This document shows, piece by piece, positions 1 to 5,203 of a stretch of DNA of 8,160 nucleotides. Every line of letters begins with the position of its first letter. The stretch's first letter is position 1. A program made the position numbers and the translations under genes. Source of the DNA: Methanobacterium sp. (lineage in GTDB: Archaea; Methanobacteriota; Methanobacteria; Methanobacteriales; Methanobacteriaceae); contig JAQVTJ010000075.1 in the NCBI GenBank assembly GCA_028700095.1, forward strand, positions 1 through 8,160, written 5' to 3'. The notes under the pieces were generated by a model, which made no database searches, was not told where the DNA came from, and was given only the letters and a program-made list of their open reading frames with translations.

Positions 1-9
1 AAGGGGTAG
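1..9 (+). CDS. Possible last codons of ribosomal protein L4 (partial)
   Basis: In frame 1 the window opens with AAG GGG TAG, directly followed by TGA in the same frame, which gives a tandem stop just ahead of the L23 start. In archaeal S10 clusters the gene before rpl23 is rpl4, so these bases are most simply its last two codons and stop. Two codons cannot identify a protein. The call rests on gene order and on the tandem stop. Confidence 0.35.
   Translation, partial: KG
3..7 (+). promoter_or_regulatory. Ribosome binding site deciding the L23 start
   Basis: GGGGT lies 7 nt before ATG at 15. A GTG at 9 in the same frame would leave only 1 nt between this purine stretch and the start codon, so the ATG at 15 is preferred. 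Confidence 0.55.
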
Positions 10-14
10 TGAAA

Positions 15-272
15 ATGGATCCTTACGCAGTAATAATAAAACTACATCTAACAGAAAAAAGTATGAATTCAATTGATCAGAAGAACGAATTAACATTTGT
101 AGTTCGTAGAACTGCTAATAAAACCGTGATAAAATCTGCATTTGAAGATCTTTATGCTGTTAAAGTTGAAAGAGTTAACACCCAAATATTAAAGGGACAG
201 AAATTAGCCTATATAAAACTGGCTGCTGAACACAGTGCAGAGGATATAGCAGTTAAAATGGGAGTATTCTAA
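15..272 (+). CDS. rpl23: 50S ribosomal protein L23 (uL23)
   Basis: Large-subunit protein that binds domain III of 23S rRNA beside the peptide exit tunnel and helps form the docking site for nascent-chain factors such as SRP. The product is 85 aa, the normal size for archaeal L23. It has the opening MDPYAVI, a TEK motif at residues 13-15, a VKVERVNT segment near 49-56 and the ending EDIAVKMGVF, all typical of the family. One oddity is IIKLHLTEK, where most L23 proteins have Pro after the Lys (IIKP..TEK); residue 10 is Leu, encoded by CTA. ATG at 15 is chosen over an in-frame GTG at 9 because of the Shine-Dalgarno spacing. It is first in this window of the S10 cluster, after the probable rpl4 end and 72 nt before rpl2. 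Confidence 0.96.
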   Translation: MDPYAVIIKLHLTEKSMNSIDQKNELTFVVRRTANKTVIKSAFEDLYAVKVERVNTQILKGQKLAYIKLAAEHSAEDIAVKMGVF

Positions 273-332
273 GTATTATTCTTATCATAACTATATCATG
301 TTAAATCCAGTATGGACACTTAACACCCCAAC

Positions 333-337
333 GGAGG
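333..337 (+). promoter_or_regulatory. Ribosome binding site of rpl2
   Basis: GGAGG sits 7 nt before the L2 ATG. It is preceded by a 60-nt non-coding leader containing a weak dyad, TGTTAA at 299-304 and TTAACA at 320-325. Confidence 0.75.
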
Positions 338-344
338 AAATAAA

Positions 345-1070
345 ATGGGAAAACGATTAATAATCCAAAGAAGAGGAAGAGGAACTCCTACTTACAAGAG
401 TGCATCACACCGATTCAGGGGAAAAATAGCCTACAGATCATATGATGATCTTGAAAAGGAAGGCTGTCTTAAGGGTAGAGTAGTAGATATTATACATGAC
501 CCTGGTCGAACAGCCCCTGTAGCGCTTGTAAAATTTGAAAATGGAGAAAAAAGTCTTATTTTAGCACCTGAAGGAATACAGATTGATGCTGATGTGGCAT
601 GTGGAATTTCCGCACCAATAAATCCGGGAAATTCATTACCACTAGCAGAAATTCCTGAAGGTACACCACTTTACAATTTAGAAAAACATCCTGGGGATGG
701 TGGTAGATTTGTTAGATCATCAGGAACTTACGCTTCTTTAATAACACACGATGTTGGTAAAGCAATTGTTGAATTACCCTCAGGTGAATTAAAGGCATTT
801 AACCCTCGCTGCAGAGCAACCATAGGTGTTGTTGCAGGAGGAGGAAGAAAAGAGAAACCATTCCTTAAGGCAGGTAACAGATACCATGCACTTAAAGCCA
901 AGGGTAAGAAGAATGTCAGTGTCAGAGGAGTGGCAATGAATGCAGTGGATCACCCACATGGTGGAGGAAACAGGCAACACCCTGGTAAGCCAACAACAAT
1001 ATCCAGGCATGCACCAGCAGGAAGAAAGGTCGGTTCAATAGCAGCTAGCAGAACCGGTAGAAGGAGATAA
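345..1070 (+). CDS. rpl2: 50S ribosomal protein L2 (uL2)
   Basis: One of the oldest large-subunit proteins. It binds 23S rRNA near the peptidyl-transferase centre and is needed for subunit joining. The 241-aa length is typical of archaeal/eukaryotic L2 and shorter than the roughly 275-aa bacterial form. The N-terminus (GKRLIIQRRGRGTPTYKS) is archaeal. An OB-fold-like region covers about residues 35-90, an SH3-like domain about 95-170, and the basic C-terminus reaches deep into rRNA. The signature VDHPHGGGNRQHPGK begins at residue 201; His203 and His205 lie in the loop containing the conserved histidine studied in bacterial L2. The last residues, TGRRR, are intact. A 72-nt gap precedes it, longer than most in this cluster, and 60 nt separate it from S19. 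Confidence 0.98.
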   Translation: MGKRLIIQRRGRGTPTYKSASHRFRGKIAYRSYDDLEKEGCLKGRVVDIIHDPGRTAPVALVKFENGEKSLILAPEGIQIDADVACGISAPINPGNSLPLAEIPEGTPLYNLEKHPGDGGRFVRSSGTYASLITHDVGKAIVELPSGELKAFNPRCRATIGVVAGGGRKEKPFLKAGNRYHALKAKGKKNVSVRGVAMNAVDHPHGGGNRQHPGKPTTISRHAPAGRKVGSIAASRTGRRR

Positions 1071-1118
1071 AATAACTCTCCATTAAATTAATAAATAAAA
1101 CGGATAAAAAAAGGATTA

Positions 1119-1125
1119 GGAGGAG
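1119..1125 (+). promoter_or_regulatory. Ribosome binding site supporting the TTG start of S19
   Basis: GGAGGAG lies 5 nt before the TTG at 1131. It is a near-perfect match to the anti-Shine-Dalgarno and supports a non-ATG start here. Confidence 0.75.
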
Positions 1126-1130
1126 ACTAA

Positions 1131-1544
1131 TTGGCAAGAAAAATATTTAACTATCGCGGTTACACATTGGAAGAACTGCAGGACATGCCATTGGACAATG
1201 TTATACAACTATTACCATCAAGGCAGAGAAGATCTCTTAAAAGAGGATTTTTGCCTAGGCAAAAAAAGGTTCTGGAAAAAATTAGAAAAATCAAAAAAGA
1301 AGGCCCTAGAACGGATGGTAGGCCACAGATAATAAAAACACACTGCAGAGACATGATTATACTTCCTGAAATGGTTGGAATGACCTTTGGAATCTACAGT
1401 GGAAAAGAATTTGTTAATGTAACTATCCAACCAGAAATGATTGGATGTTATTTTGGTGAATTTGCAATCACAAGACAGAGGGTTCAGCACGGAGATCCAG
1501 GTATGGGTGCAACAAGATCATCCATGTTTGTGCCGCTTAAATAA
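1131..1544 (+). CDS. rps19: 30S ribosomal protein S19 (uS19)
   Basis: Small-subunit head protein that forms a complex with S13, binds 16S rRNA and takes part in a bridge to the large subunit. At 137 aa it has the archaeal/eukaryotic N-terminal extension (about residues 1-55, including the basic SRQRRSLKRG) ahead of the conserved core. The core shows a V-x-V-T-I stretch, PEMIG at 101-105, GEFA at 109-112 and GATRSS at 126-131, ending FVPLK. TTG is the start, since MARK is a usual beginning and a strong GGAGGAG precedes it. Residue 106 is Cys (TGT) where the family nearly always has His, in the motif IGH.xGEF. L22 follows after 12 nt, with its ribosome binding site immediately after the S19 stop. 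Confidence 0.97.
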   Translation: MARKIFNYRGYTLEELQDMPLDNVIQLLPSRQRRSLKRGFLPRQKKVLEKIRKIKKEGPRTDGRPQIIKTHCRDMIILPEMVGMTFGIYSGKEFVNVTIQPEMIGCYFGEFAITRQRVQHGDPGMGATRSSMFVPLK

Positions 1545-1556
1545 GGAGAAGTTACA

Positions 1557-2018
1557 ATGGCGAAGATAGAATACGCTTATCAAGATGAGTACAAAGGAAA
1601 AACAGCAAAAGCTGCAGGGAAAGCTCTTAAGATTTCTCCAAAGCATTCTGTTGAAGTGTGCCGTACCATAAGGGGAATGCACCTCGATGATGCAAAAGAA
1701 TTCTTAGGGAGAGTTATGAAAAAAGAAACTCCTGTACCATTTAAAAGACATAATAAAAAAGTAGGACATAAAAGAGGGCTTGTAGGATGGCCAACAGGAC
1801 GTTATCCAGTTAAAGCTGCAGAATATATACTTCAGGTGTTGGAAAACGCTGAAGCAAATGCAGAATACAAAGGCCTTAACACAGAAGATCTTAAAATAGT
1901 CCATATATCCAGCCACCGTGGTTACATCATAAGAGGATGGACTGCAAGAGCATTTGGAAGGGCTAGCCCATTTAACACTCCAACAACCCATATACAAGTA
2001 GTTCTAGGGGAGGCATAG
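1557..2018 (+). CDS. rpl22: 50S ribosomal protein L22 (uL22)
   Basis: Large-subunit protein that contacts all domains of 23S rRNA; its long beta-hairpin lines the peptide exit tunnel at the constriction. The product is 153 aa, normal for archaea, with the archaeal insertion HNKKVGHKRGLVGWPTGRYP at about residues 65-84. The tunnel hairpin is seen as HRGYIIRGWTARAFGRASPF at about 120-139, followed by NTPTTHIQVVL. ATG at 1557 is preceded by GGAG at 1545-1548, directly after the S19 stop. The S3 ribosome binding site, GGGGAGG, lies inside the last L22 codons, so the two genes are closely coupled with a 5-nt gap. Confidence 0.98.
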   Translation: MAKIEYAYQDEYKGKTAKAAGKALKISPKHSVEVCRTIRGMHLDDAKEFLGRVMKKETPVPFKRHNKKVGHKRGLVGWPTGRYPVKAAEYILQVLENAEANAEYKGLNTEDLKIVHISSHRGYIIRGWTARAFGRASPFNTPTTHIQVVLGEA

Positions 2019-2023
2019 ATTCA

Positions 2024-3049
2024 ATGATTGAAAAGGATTTCGTAACAGAAGGGCTTAAACGAACAAGAATAGACGAATACCTGGAAAATGAGCTTGAAAG
2101 AGCAGGTTACGGTGGAATGGAAATTCAAGTAACACCTCTGGGTACAATGGTTGTTGTTTACGCAGAAAGACCTGGTATGGTAATAGGAAGAGGTGGAAAA
2201 ACTGTCCGAAGCATAACCCAAAGTCTTAAAACAAGTTATGGTCTTGACAACCCTCAAGTAGAGGTTAAAGAGGTTGACATACCAGAACTAAACCCTAAAA
2301 TAATGGCACATAAAATTGCTGCCATGTTACAAAGGGGAATGCACTTCAGAAGAGTTGCTTATACTGCACTACGCAGAATTATGGGTGCAGGAGCTCAGGG
2401 TGTTGAAGTAACAATTTCAGGTAAAATAAGAGGTTCAAGATCTGCATGTGCCAAATTTTCAGATGGTTACATTAAAAAATGTGGAGAACCATCCATCAGA
2501 TTTGTGAGACATGGATTTGCAACAGTACAACTCAAACCAGGTGTTCTTGGAATTAATGTTAGAATAATGCCACCAGATGTGGTTTTACCAGATAAAGTTG
2601 ACATCTTACATATTGAAATTGAAGAACCTGTAACTGAAAAATCTGTTGAAATAGAAACAACACCAGATAAAATTGAAACAGTTGAAAGTGTTGTGGAAGA
2701 TATTGTAGAAGAAACAGAAGAAGAAGTAGCAGATGTAGAAATTATAGAAGAAGCTACAGATGAAAATGATGAAGTTTCAGAAGAAACAGAAATAGTAGAA
2801 CCAGTTCCAGCTGAAAAAATTACAGAAAAACCAACTATAGAAGAAACCCCAGTTGAAGAAACATCTGAAAAACCAGAAACAGAAACAACTGAAGACACTC
2901 CTGTTAAAGAAGAAACTGAAGAAACATCTGAAGAAACTGAAGATACTTCAGTAGAAGATGAATCCAAACCTGAAAACGAAGAAGAACCAGAAACTCAGGA
3001 AGCTTCTAAAAAAGAAGAAAACACTGAAAAGGGCGATAAATCAGAATAA
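2024..3049 (+). CDS. rps3: 30S ribosomal protein S3 (uS3) with a long acidic C-terminal tail
   Basis: Small-subunit head protein at the mRNA entry channel. The core, about residues 1-200, is a normal archaeal S3: an N-terminal region, a type II KH RNA-binding domain with the loop VIGRGGKTV (GRGG at 55-58), and the C-terminal S3 domain with GAGAQGVEVTISGKIRG near 121-137 and GVLGINVRIMPP near 173-184. After ILHIEIE the protein runs on for 141 residues (201-341) of low-complexity sequence rich in Glu, Thr, Val, Pro and Ser. By my count this tail has 50 Glu and 9 Asp against 11 Lys/Arg, and every Glu codon is GAA. The full 341 aa is long; many archaeal S3 proteins are about 200-260 aa. Acidic S3 tails are known in haloarchaea, but this window does not otherwise look haloarchaeal. 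The frame is intact to the stop and no frameshift is needed. Confidence 0.96.
   Translation: MIEKDFVTEGLKRTRIDEYLENELERAGYGGMEIQVTPLGTMVVVYAERPGMVIGRGGKTVRSITQSLKTSYGLDNPQVEVKEVDIPELNPKIMAHKIAAMLQRGMHFRRVAYTALRRIMGAGAQGVEVTISGKIRGSRSACAKFSDGYIKKCGEPSIRFVRHGFATVQLKPGVLGINVRIMPPDVVLPDKVDILHIEIEEPVTEKSVEIETTPDKIETVESVVEDIVEETEEEVADVEIIEEATDENDEVSEETEIVEPVPAEKITEKPTIEETPVEETSEKPETETTEDTPVKEETEETSEETEDTSVEDESKPENEEEPETQEASKKEENTEKGDKSE
2624..3046 (+). repeat. Low-complexity Glu-rich tail-coding region of rps3
   Basis: This stretch encodes S3 residues 201-341 and is dominated by GAA and ACA/ACT codons. Imperfect units of the form E-E-T-S/P-x-E recur, and the 15-mer GAAGAAACATCTGAA occurs exactly twice, at 2855-2869 and 2918-2932. 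Such sequence can grow or shrink by replication slippage. The purine bias is strong on the + strand. It also keeps a reading frame open on the minus strand, which I regard as meaningless. Confidence 0.75.
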
Positions 3050-3059
3050 ATATAATCTG

Positions 3060-3074
3060 TGTGAAATTATCACA
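3060..3074 (+). repeat. Small dyad in the S3-L29 gap
   Basis: TGTGA, five bases, TCACA: a symmetric 15-base element between the S3 stop and the L29 start. An AT-rich TATA-like stretch (AAATATAAT) lies just upstream at about 3048-3055. It could be an operator-like site or a small hairpin. A 5-bp dyad may also be chance. Confidence 0.25.
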
Positions 3075-3082
3075 AGTTATAA

Positions 3083-3087
3083 AAGGA
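3083..3087 (+). promoter_or_regulatory. Ribosome binding site deciding the L29 start
   Basis: AAGGA with a 9-nt spacer to ATG 3097. It supports the 68-aa protein over the longer frame from GTG 3061. Confidence 0.55.
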
Positions 3088-3096
3088 TGTAGAGAA

Positions 3097-3303
3097 ATGG
3101 TAATATTAAGAAGCAAGGAAATACGGGTAATGGAGATAGATGAGATCCAGAAGAAACTGGATGAACTCAAAGCAGAACATGCTAAGAACATCTCAAAAAG
3201 TGCAGCTGCAGGAGTTTATGAAAATCCAGGTAAAATAAAGGAACTTAAACGAACGATCGCACGTGTCCTTACCATAATAAATGAAAAACAGCAGGAGAAA
3301 TAA
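3097..3303 (+). CDS. rpl29: 50S ribosomal protein L29 (uL29)
   Basis: Small helical large-subunit protein near the tunnel exit, next to L23. The product is 68 aa with the usual two-helix hairpin: MVILRSKEIRVM, then helix EIDEIQKKLDELKAEHAK at about 13-30, a short Ala/Gly linker, and helix NPGKIKELKRTIARVLTIINEK at about 43-64. The segment GKIKELKRTIAR is the family signature. A longer frame opens at GTG 3061, but its extra 12 residues do not resemble L29, there is no ribosome binding site ahead of it, and the GTG lies in a dyad. ATG at 3097 has AAGGA at 3083-3087, 9 nt upstream. The stop is 5 nt before aIF1, whose ribosome binding site lies in the last L29 codons. Confidence 0.94.
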   Translation: MVILRSKEIRVMEIDEIQKKLDELKAEHAKNISKSAAAGVYENPGKIKELKRTIARVLTIINEKQQEK

Positions 3304-3308
3304 AATCG

Positions 3309-3647
3309 ATGAAAGTCTGTGAGATATGCGGTCTTCCTGAAGAACTTTGTGTCTGCGAGGAGATAGCCAGAGAAATTCAAAAAGTAAAGGTCTATACAGT
3401 TAGAAGAAGATTCGGAAAACTGATGACCATTGTTGAGGGTATAGATGAGCACGATATTGACATAAAAGAGCTAACAAAGGAACTTAAGGCAAAATGTGCC
3501 TGTGGAGGGACAGCCAAAAAAGGCCAAATAGAACTTCAAGGTGACCATAAAAGAAGGGTTAAAGAAATTTTGGCTAACATGGGCTTTTCTTCAGACACCA
3601 TCGAGATAAAAGACAGAGAAGACAGGGGAAGGAAAAGACGCAGATAG
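3309..3647 (+). CDS. Translation initiation factor aIF1 (SUI1 family)
   Basis: Archaeal counterpart of eukaryotic eIF1. It binds the 30S subunit near the P site and controls the accuracy of start-codon selection. The protein is 112 aa. The N-terminus carries Cys4, Cys7, Cys14 and Cys16 (C-x2-C-x6-C-x-C), a likely zinc-binding knuckle of the kind found in archaeal aIF1. The SUI1 fold covers about residues 25-100, with VRRRFGKLMTIVEGID, then CACGGT at 63-68 and the hallmark IELQGDH at 74-80. The end is very basic (GRKRRR). The ATG follows the L29 stop by 5 nt, with GGAG inside L29 at 3294-3297. Its place between rpl29 and the RNase P protein gene is the usual euryarchaeal order. A terminator-like hairpin follows directly after the stop. 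Confidence 0.95.
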   Translation: MKVCEICGLPEELCVCEEIAREIQKVKVYTVRRRFGKLMTIVEGIDEHDIDIKELTKELKAKCACGGTAKKGQIELQGDHKRRVKEILANMGFSSDTIEIKDREDRGRKRRR

Positions 3648-3676
3648 AAACATGGAAAATTCCCATGTTTTTTTTT
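3648..3676 (+). terminator. Hairpin plus T-run after aIF1
   Basis: An 8-bp stem, AAACATGG at 3648-3655 with CCATGTTT at 3663-3670 around a 7-nt loop, leads directly into a run of nine T (3668-3676). Archaeal transcription is known to terminate at T-rich tracts, and the hairpin adds weight. It would end, or partly attenuate, transcription of the L23-aIF1 part of the cluster. Confidence 0.7.
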
Positions 3677-3709
3677 ATCTATGTCTAAACCATATTCCAT
3701 GGTGGAAAC

Positions 3710-3991
3710 ATGATCACTCCACACAATATATTCAGGCACGAACTTGTAGGACTGAATGTTGAGGTTGTTAAAAGCTCACATAAAGGTTTCACAGGAATTA
3801 AAGGAGAAGTTATCAACGAAACAAAAAACACCATTGTGGTGGAAGATATTGAAGGATGTGAAAAAACCATCCCTAAAAACGTTGCAACTTTTCAATTCAC
3901 ATTGCCAGATAATATTGTAGTTGAAATTGATGGAAATATAATCGTTGCTCGCCCAGAAGACAGAATTAAAAAGAAATTCAGAAAGTTTTGA
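3710..3991 (+). CDS. rnp1: RNase P protein component 1 (Rpp29/Pop4 family)
   Basis: Protein subunit of archaeal RNase P, the ribonucleoprotein that removes 5' leaders from precursor tRNAs. Rpp29 pairs with Rpp21 and binds the specificity region of the RNase P RNA. The product is 93 aa, close to the usual 90-130 aa. It has the Sm-like beta-barrel pattern: HELVGLNVEVVKSSHKGFTGIKGEV (about 10-34), NETKNTIVVED (36-46), then TIPKNVATFQF (53-63). The C-terminal ARPEDRIKKKFRKF is the typical basic helix. GGTGG at 3701-3705 precedes the ATG by 4 nt. The start lies only 33 nt after the upstream T-run, so the gene depends on readthrough or on a promoter not visible in that short gap. Confidence 0.93.
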   Translation: MITPHNIFRHELVGLNVEVVKSSHKGFTGIKGEVINETKNTIVVEDIEGCEKTIPKNVATFQFTLPDNIVVEIDGNIIVARPEDRIKKKFRKF

Positions 3992-4058
3992 ATGGCATGC
4001 AATAAAAAGAAAAAAAACAATCCAATCTCATGGAAAATACTCATAAAAATTCAACAAT

Positions 4059-4082
4059 AAAATTTAAAATAGTATATTAATA
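4059..4082 (+). promoter_or_regulatory. Candidate promoter for the S17-L32e block
   Basis: The spacer before S17 is almost pure A/T and contains TTTAAAATA and GTATATTAATA, either of which could be a TATA box. A start about 25 nt downstream of the first would fall at about 4090-4095 and give a short leader still carrying the GGTGAT ribosome binding site. AT-rich spacers yield such matches easily, so this is tentative. The rest of the 118-nt gap shows nothing recognisable. Confidence 0.35.
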
Positions 4083-4100
4083 AAATAAAAGGACATATCA

Positions 4101-4106
4101 GGTGAT
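4101..4106 (+). promoter_or_regulatory. GGTGAT ribosome binding site of S17
   Basis: GGTGAT, three A, then ATG. The same layout recurs before S14, L6 and L32e, and it pairs with the AUCACC stretch expected near the 3' end of 16S rRNA. Confidence 0.75.
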
Positions 4107-4109
4107 AAA

Positions 4110-4430
4110 ATGGTTGGTATCGACGTTAAAGAACCAAAAATAGAATGTGATGATCCCAACTGTCCCTTTCATGGAACCCTCCCAGTGAGGGGTCAAATTC
4201 TAGAAGGAATAGTTACAAGTGATAAAGCAGAAAGGACCATTACAGTAGAACGTAGTTATTATAAATTCATCAGTAAATACGAGAGATACGAGAAAAGGAA
4301 ATCAAAGATCAGCGCTCATAAACCTGACTGTTTAGAAGTTAAGATTGGTGATTCTGTTAAAATAGCAGAATGCAGACCTTTAAGCAAAACCAAACATTTC
4401 GTATTGGTGGAAGTTAAGGGAGAAAAGTAA
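4110..4430 (+). CDS. rps17: 30S ribosomal protein S17 (uS17)
   Basis: Primary 16S rRNA-binding protein of the small-subunit body. The product is 106 aa, the archaeal length. The archaeal N-terminal extension contains Cys13, Cys18 and His21 (CDDPNCPFHG). The OB-fold follows, from RGQILEGIVTSDKAERTITVER (about 27-48) to IGDSVKIAECRPLSKTKHFVLVE (about 79-101), whose second half is the S17 signature. It is the first gene of a tightly packed block after a 118-nt spacer. Only 2 nt separate its stop from L14, and the L14 ribosome binding site AAGGGAGA lies in its last codons, so translation of the pair is probably coupled. Confidence 0.97.
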   Translation: MVGIDVKEPKIECDDPNCPFHGTLPVRGQILEGIVTSDKAERTITVERSYYKFISKYERYEKRKSKISAHKPDCLEVKIGDSVKIAECRPLSKTKHFVLVEVKGEK

Positions 4431-4432
4431 AA

Positions 4433-4831
4433 ATGAAGGCAATTACCTCCAACATCACAAAAGCACTACCAATAGGTGCAAGATTACAATGCATAGACAA
4501 CACCGGTGCAAGAGAAGTTGAAATCATAGCTGTTAAAGGATACAAAGGTGTTAGAAGAAGATTAGCACCTGCTGGTGTCGGTGATATGATTGTAATTACA
4601 GTTAAAAAAGGTACCGTTGACATGAGAAAAGAGGTCACAACAGCTGTTGTTGTCAGACAGAAAAAAGAATTCAAAAGGGCTGACGGCTTAAGAATCAAAT
4701 TTGAAGATAACGCTGCAGTAATAGTAAGTCCTGAAGGTGTGCTTAAAGGGTCAGAAATAAGAGGACCTATAGCAAAAGAAGCAGCTGACAGATGGCCTGC
4801 TATTGGAAGTGCTGCAAGCATCATAGTATAA
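4433..4831 (+). CDS. rpl14: 50S ribosomal protein L14 (uL14)
   Basis: Large-subunit interface protein that forms bridges to 16S rRNA and contacts L24e/L19-region proteins. The product is 132 aa, as expected for archaea. It has LPIGARLQCIDNTGAREVEII at about 12-32 with the NTGAR motif, GYKGVRRRLAPAGVGDMIVITVKKG at about 36-60, FEDNAAVIV at 90-98, and the archaeal ending WPAIGSAASIIV. It begins 2 nt after S17. L24 follows after 17 nt containing GGTGAT. Confidence 0.98.
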   Translation: MKAITSNITKALPIGARLQCIDNTGAREVEIIAVKGYKGVRRRLAPAGVGDMIVITVKKGTVDMRKEVTTAVVVRQKKEFKRADGLRIKFEDNAAVIVSPEGVLKGSEIRGPIAKEAADRWPAIGSAASIIV

Positions 4832-4848
4832 ATTAAAGGTGATAATAT

Positions 4849-5202
4849 ATGTCAACACAGCCAAGAAAACAGAGGAAATTTATTTATAAGGCACCATTAC
4901 ACATACGCCATAAATTAATGGGTGTAACACTTGCTGAAGAGCTCAGGGAGCAATATAATAGAAGATCTCTTCCTGTTAAGAAAGGTGACACAGTAAAGGT
5001 TATGCGCGGCGATTTCAAGGACCATGAAGGAAAAGTTGAAAAAATGGACCTTAAAAATTATCGTGTCATGATTGAGGGTATGTCAGTACAGAAACCCGAT
5101 GGTAACAAAGTCTACCATTCTGTTCATCCATCAAATTTAATGATCATTGAACTCGATATGGAAGACAATGAAAGAAACGATATAGTAGAGAGGAAGGGAT
5201 AA
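4849..5202 (+). CDS. rpl24: 50S ribosomal protein L24 (uL24)
   Basis: Early-assembly protein that binds the 5' region of 23S rRNA and sits near the tunnel exit. The product is 117 aa. The basic start PRKQRKFIYKAPLHIRHKLM is the archaeal/eukaryotic L26e-type N-terminus. The KOW motif lies at about 44-70 (KKGDTVKVMRGDFKDHEGKV, with Gly-Asp and the central Gly in place). HPSNLMIIELD at about 93-103 closes the domain. GGTGAT at 4838-4843 stands 5 nt before the ATG. Only one base separates its stop from the S4e ATG, with AAGGGA in the final codons, which implies coupled translation. Confidence 0.97.
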   Translation: MSTQPRKQRKFIYKAPLHIRHKLMGVTLAEELREQYNRRSLPVKKGDTVKVMRGDFKDHEGKVEKMDLKNYRVMIEGMSVQKPDGNKVYHSVHPSNLMIIELDMEDNERNDIVERKG

Positions 5203-5203
5203 C

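Noticed and set aside
9..14. GTG start for L23
   Set aside because: It would sit 1 nt from its only possible ribosome binding site; ATG 15 gives the usual MDPY start.
2467..2967. Long Ser/Val/Thr-rich open frame on the minus strand opposite rps3
   Set aside because: It is the complement of the GAA/ACA-rich tail and of the S3 core; the low-complexity codons simply lack stops on the other strand. There is no ribosome binding site or family resemblance.
3061..3096. GTG start giving a longer L29
   Set aside because: The extra 12 residues do not match L29, no Shine-Dalgarno precedes the GTG, and ATG 3097 has AAGGA at good spacing.
3992..4060. 22-codon frame after Rpp29 (MACNKKKK...)
   Set aside because: It has no ribosome binding site of its own and is Lys/Asn-rich as expected from random AT-rich DNA; it looks like chance.
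4414..4824. 136-codon minus-strand frame opposite L14
   Set aside because: It is fully opposite a well-conserved ribosomal gene and its hydrophobic composition is what antisense of a basic protein gives.
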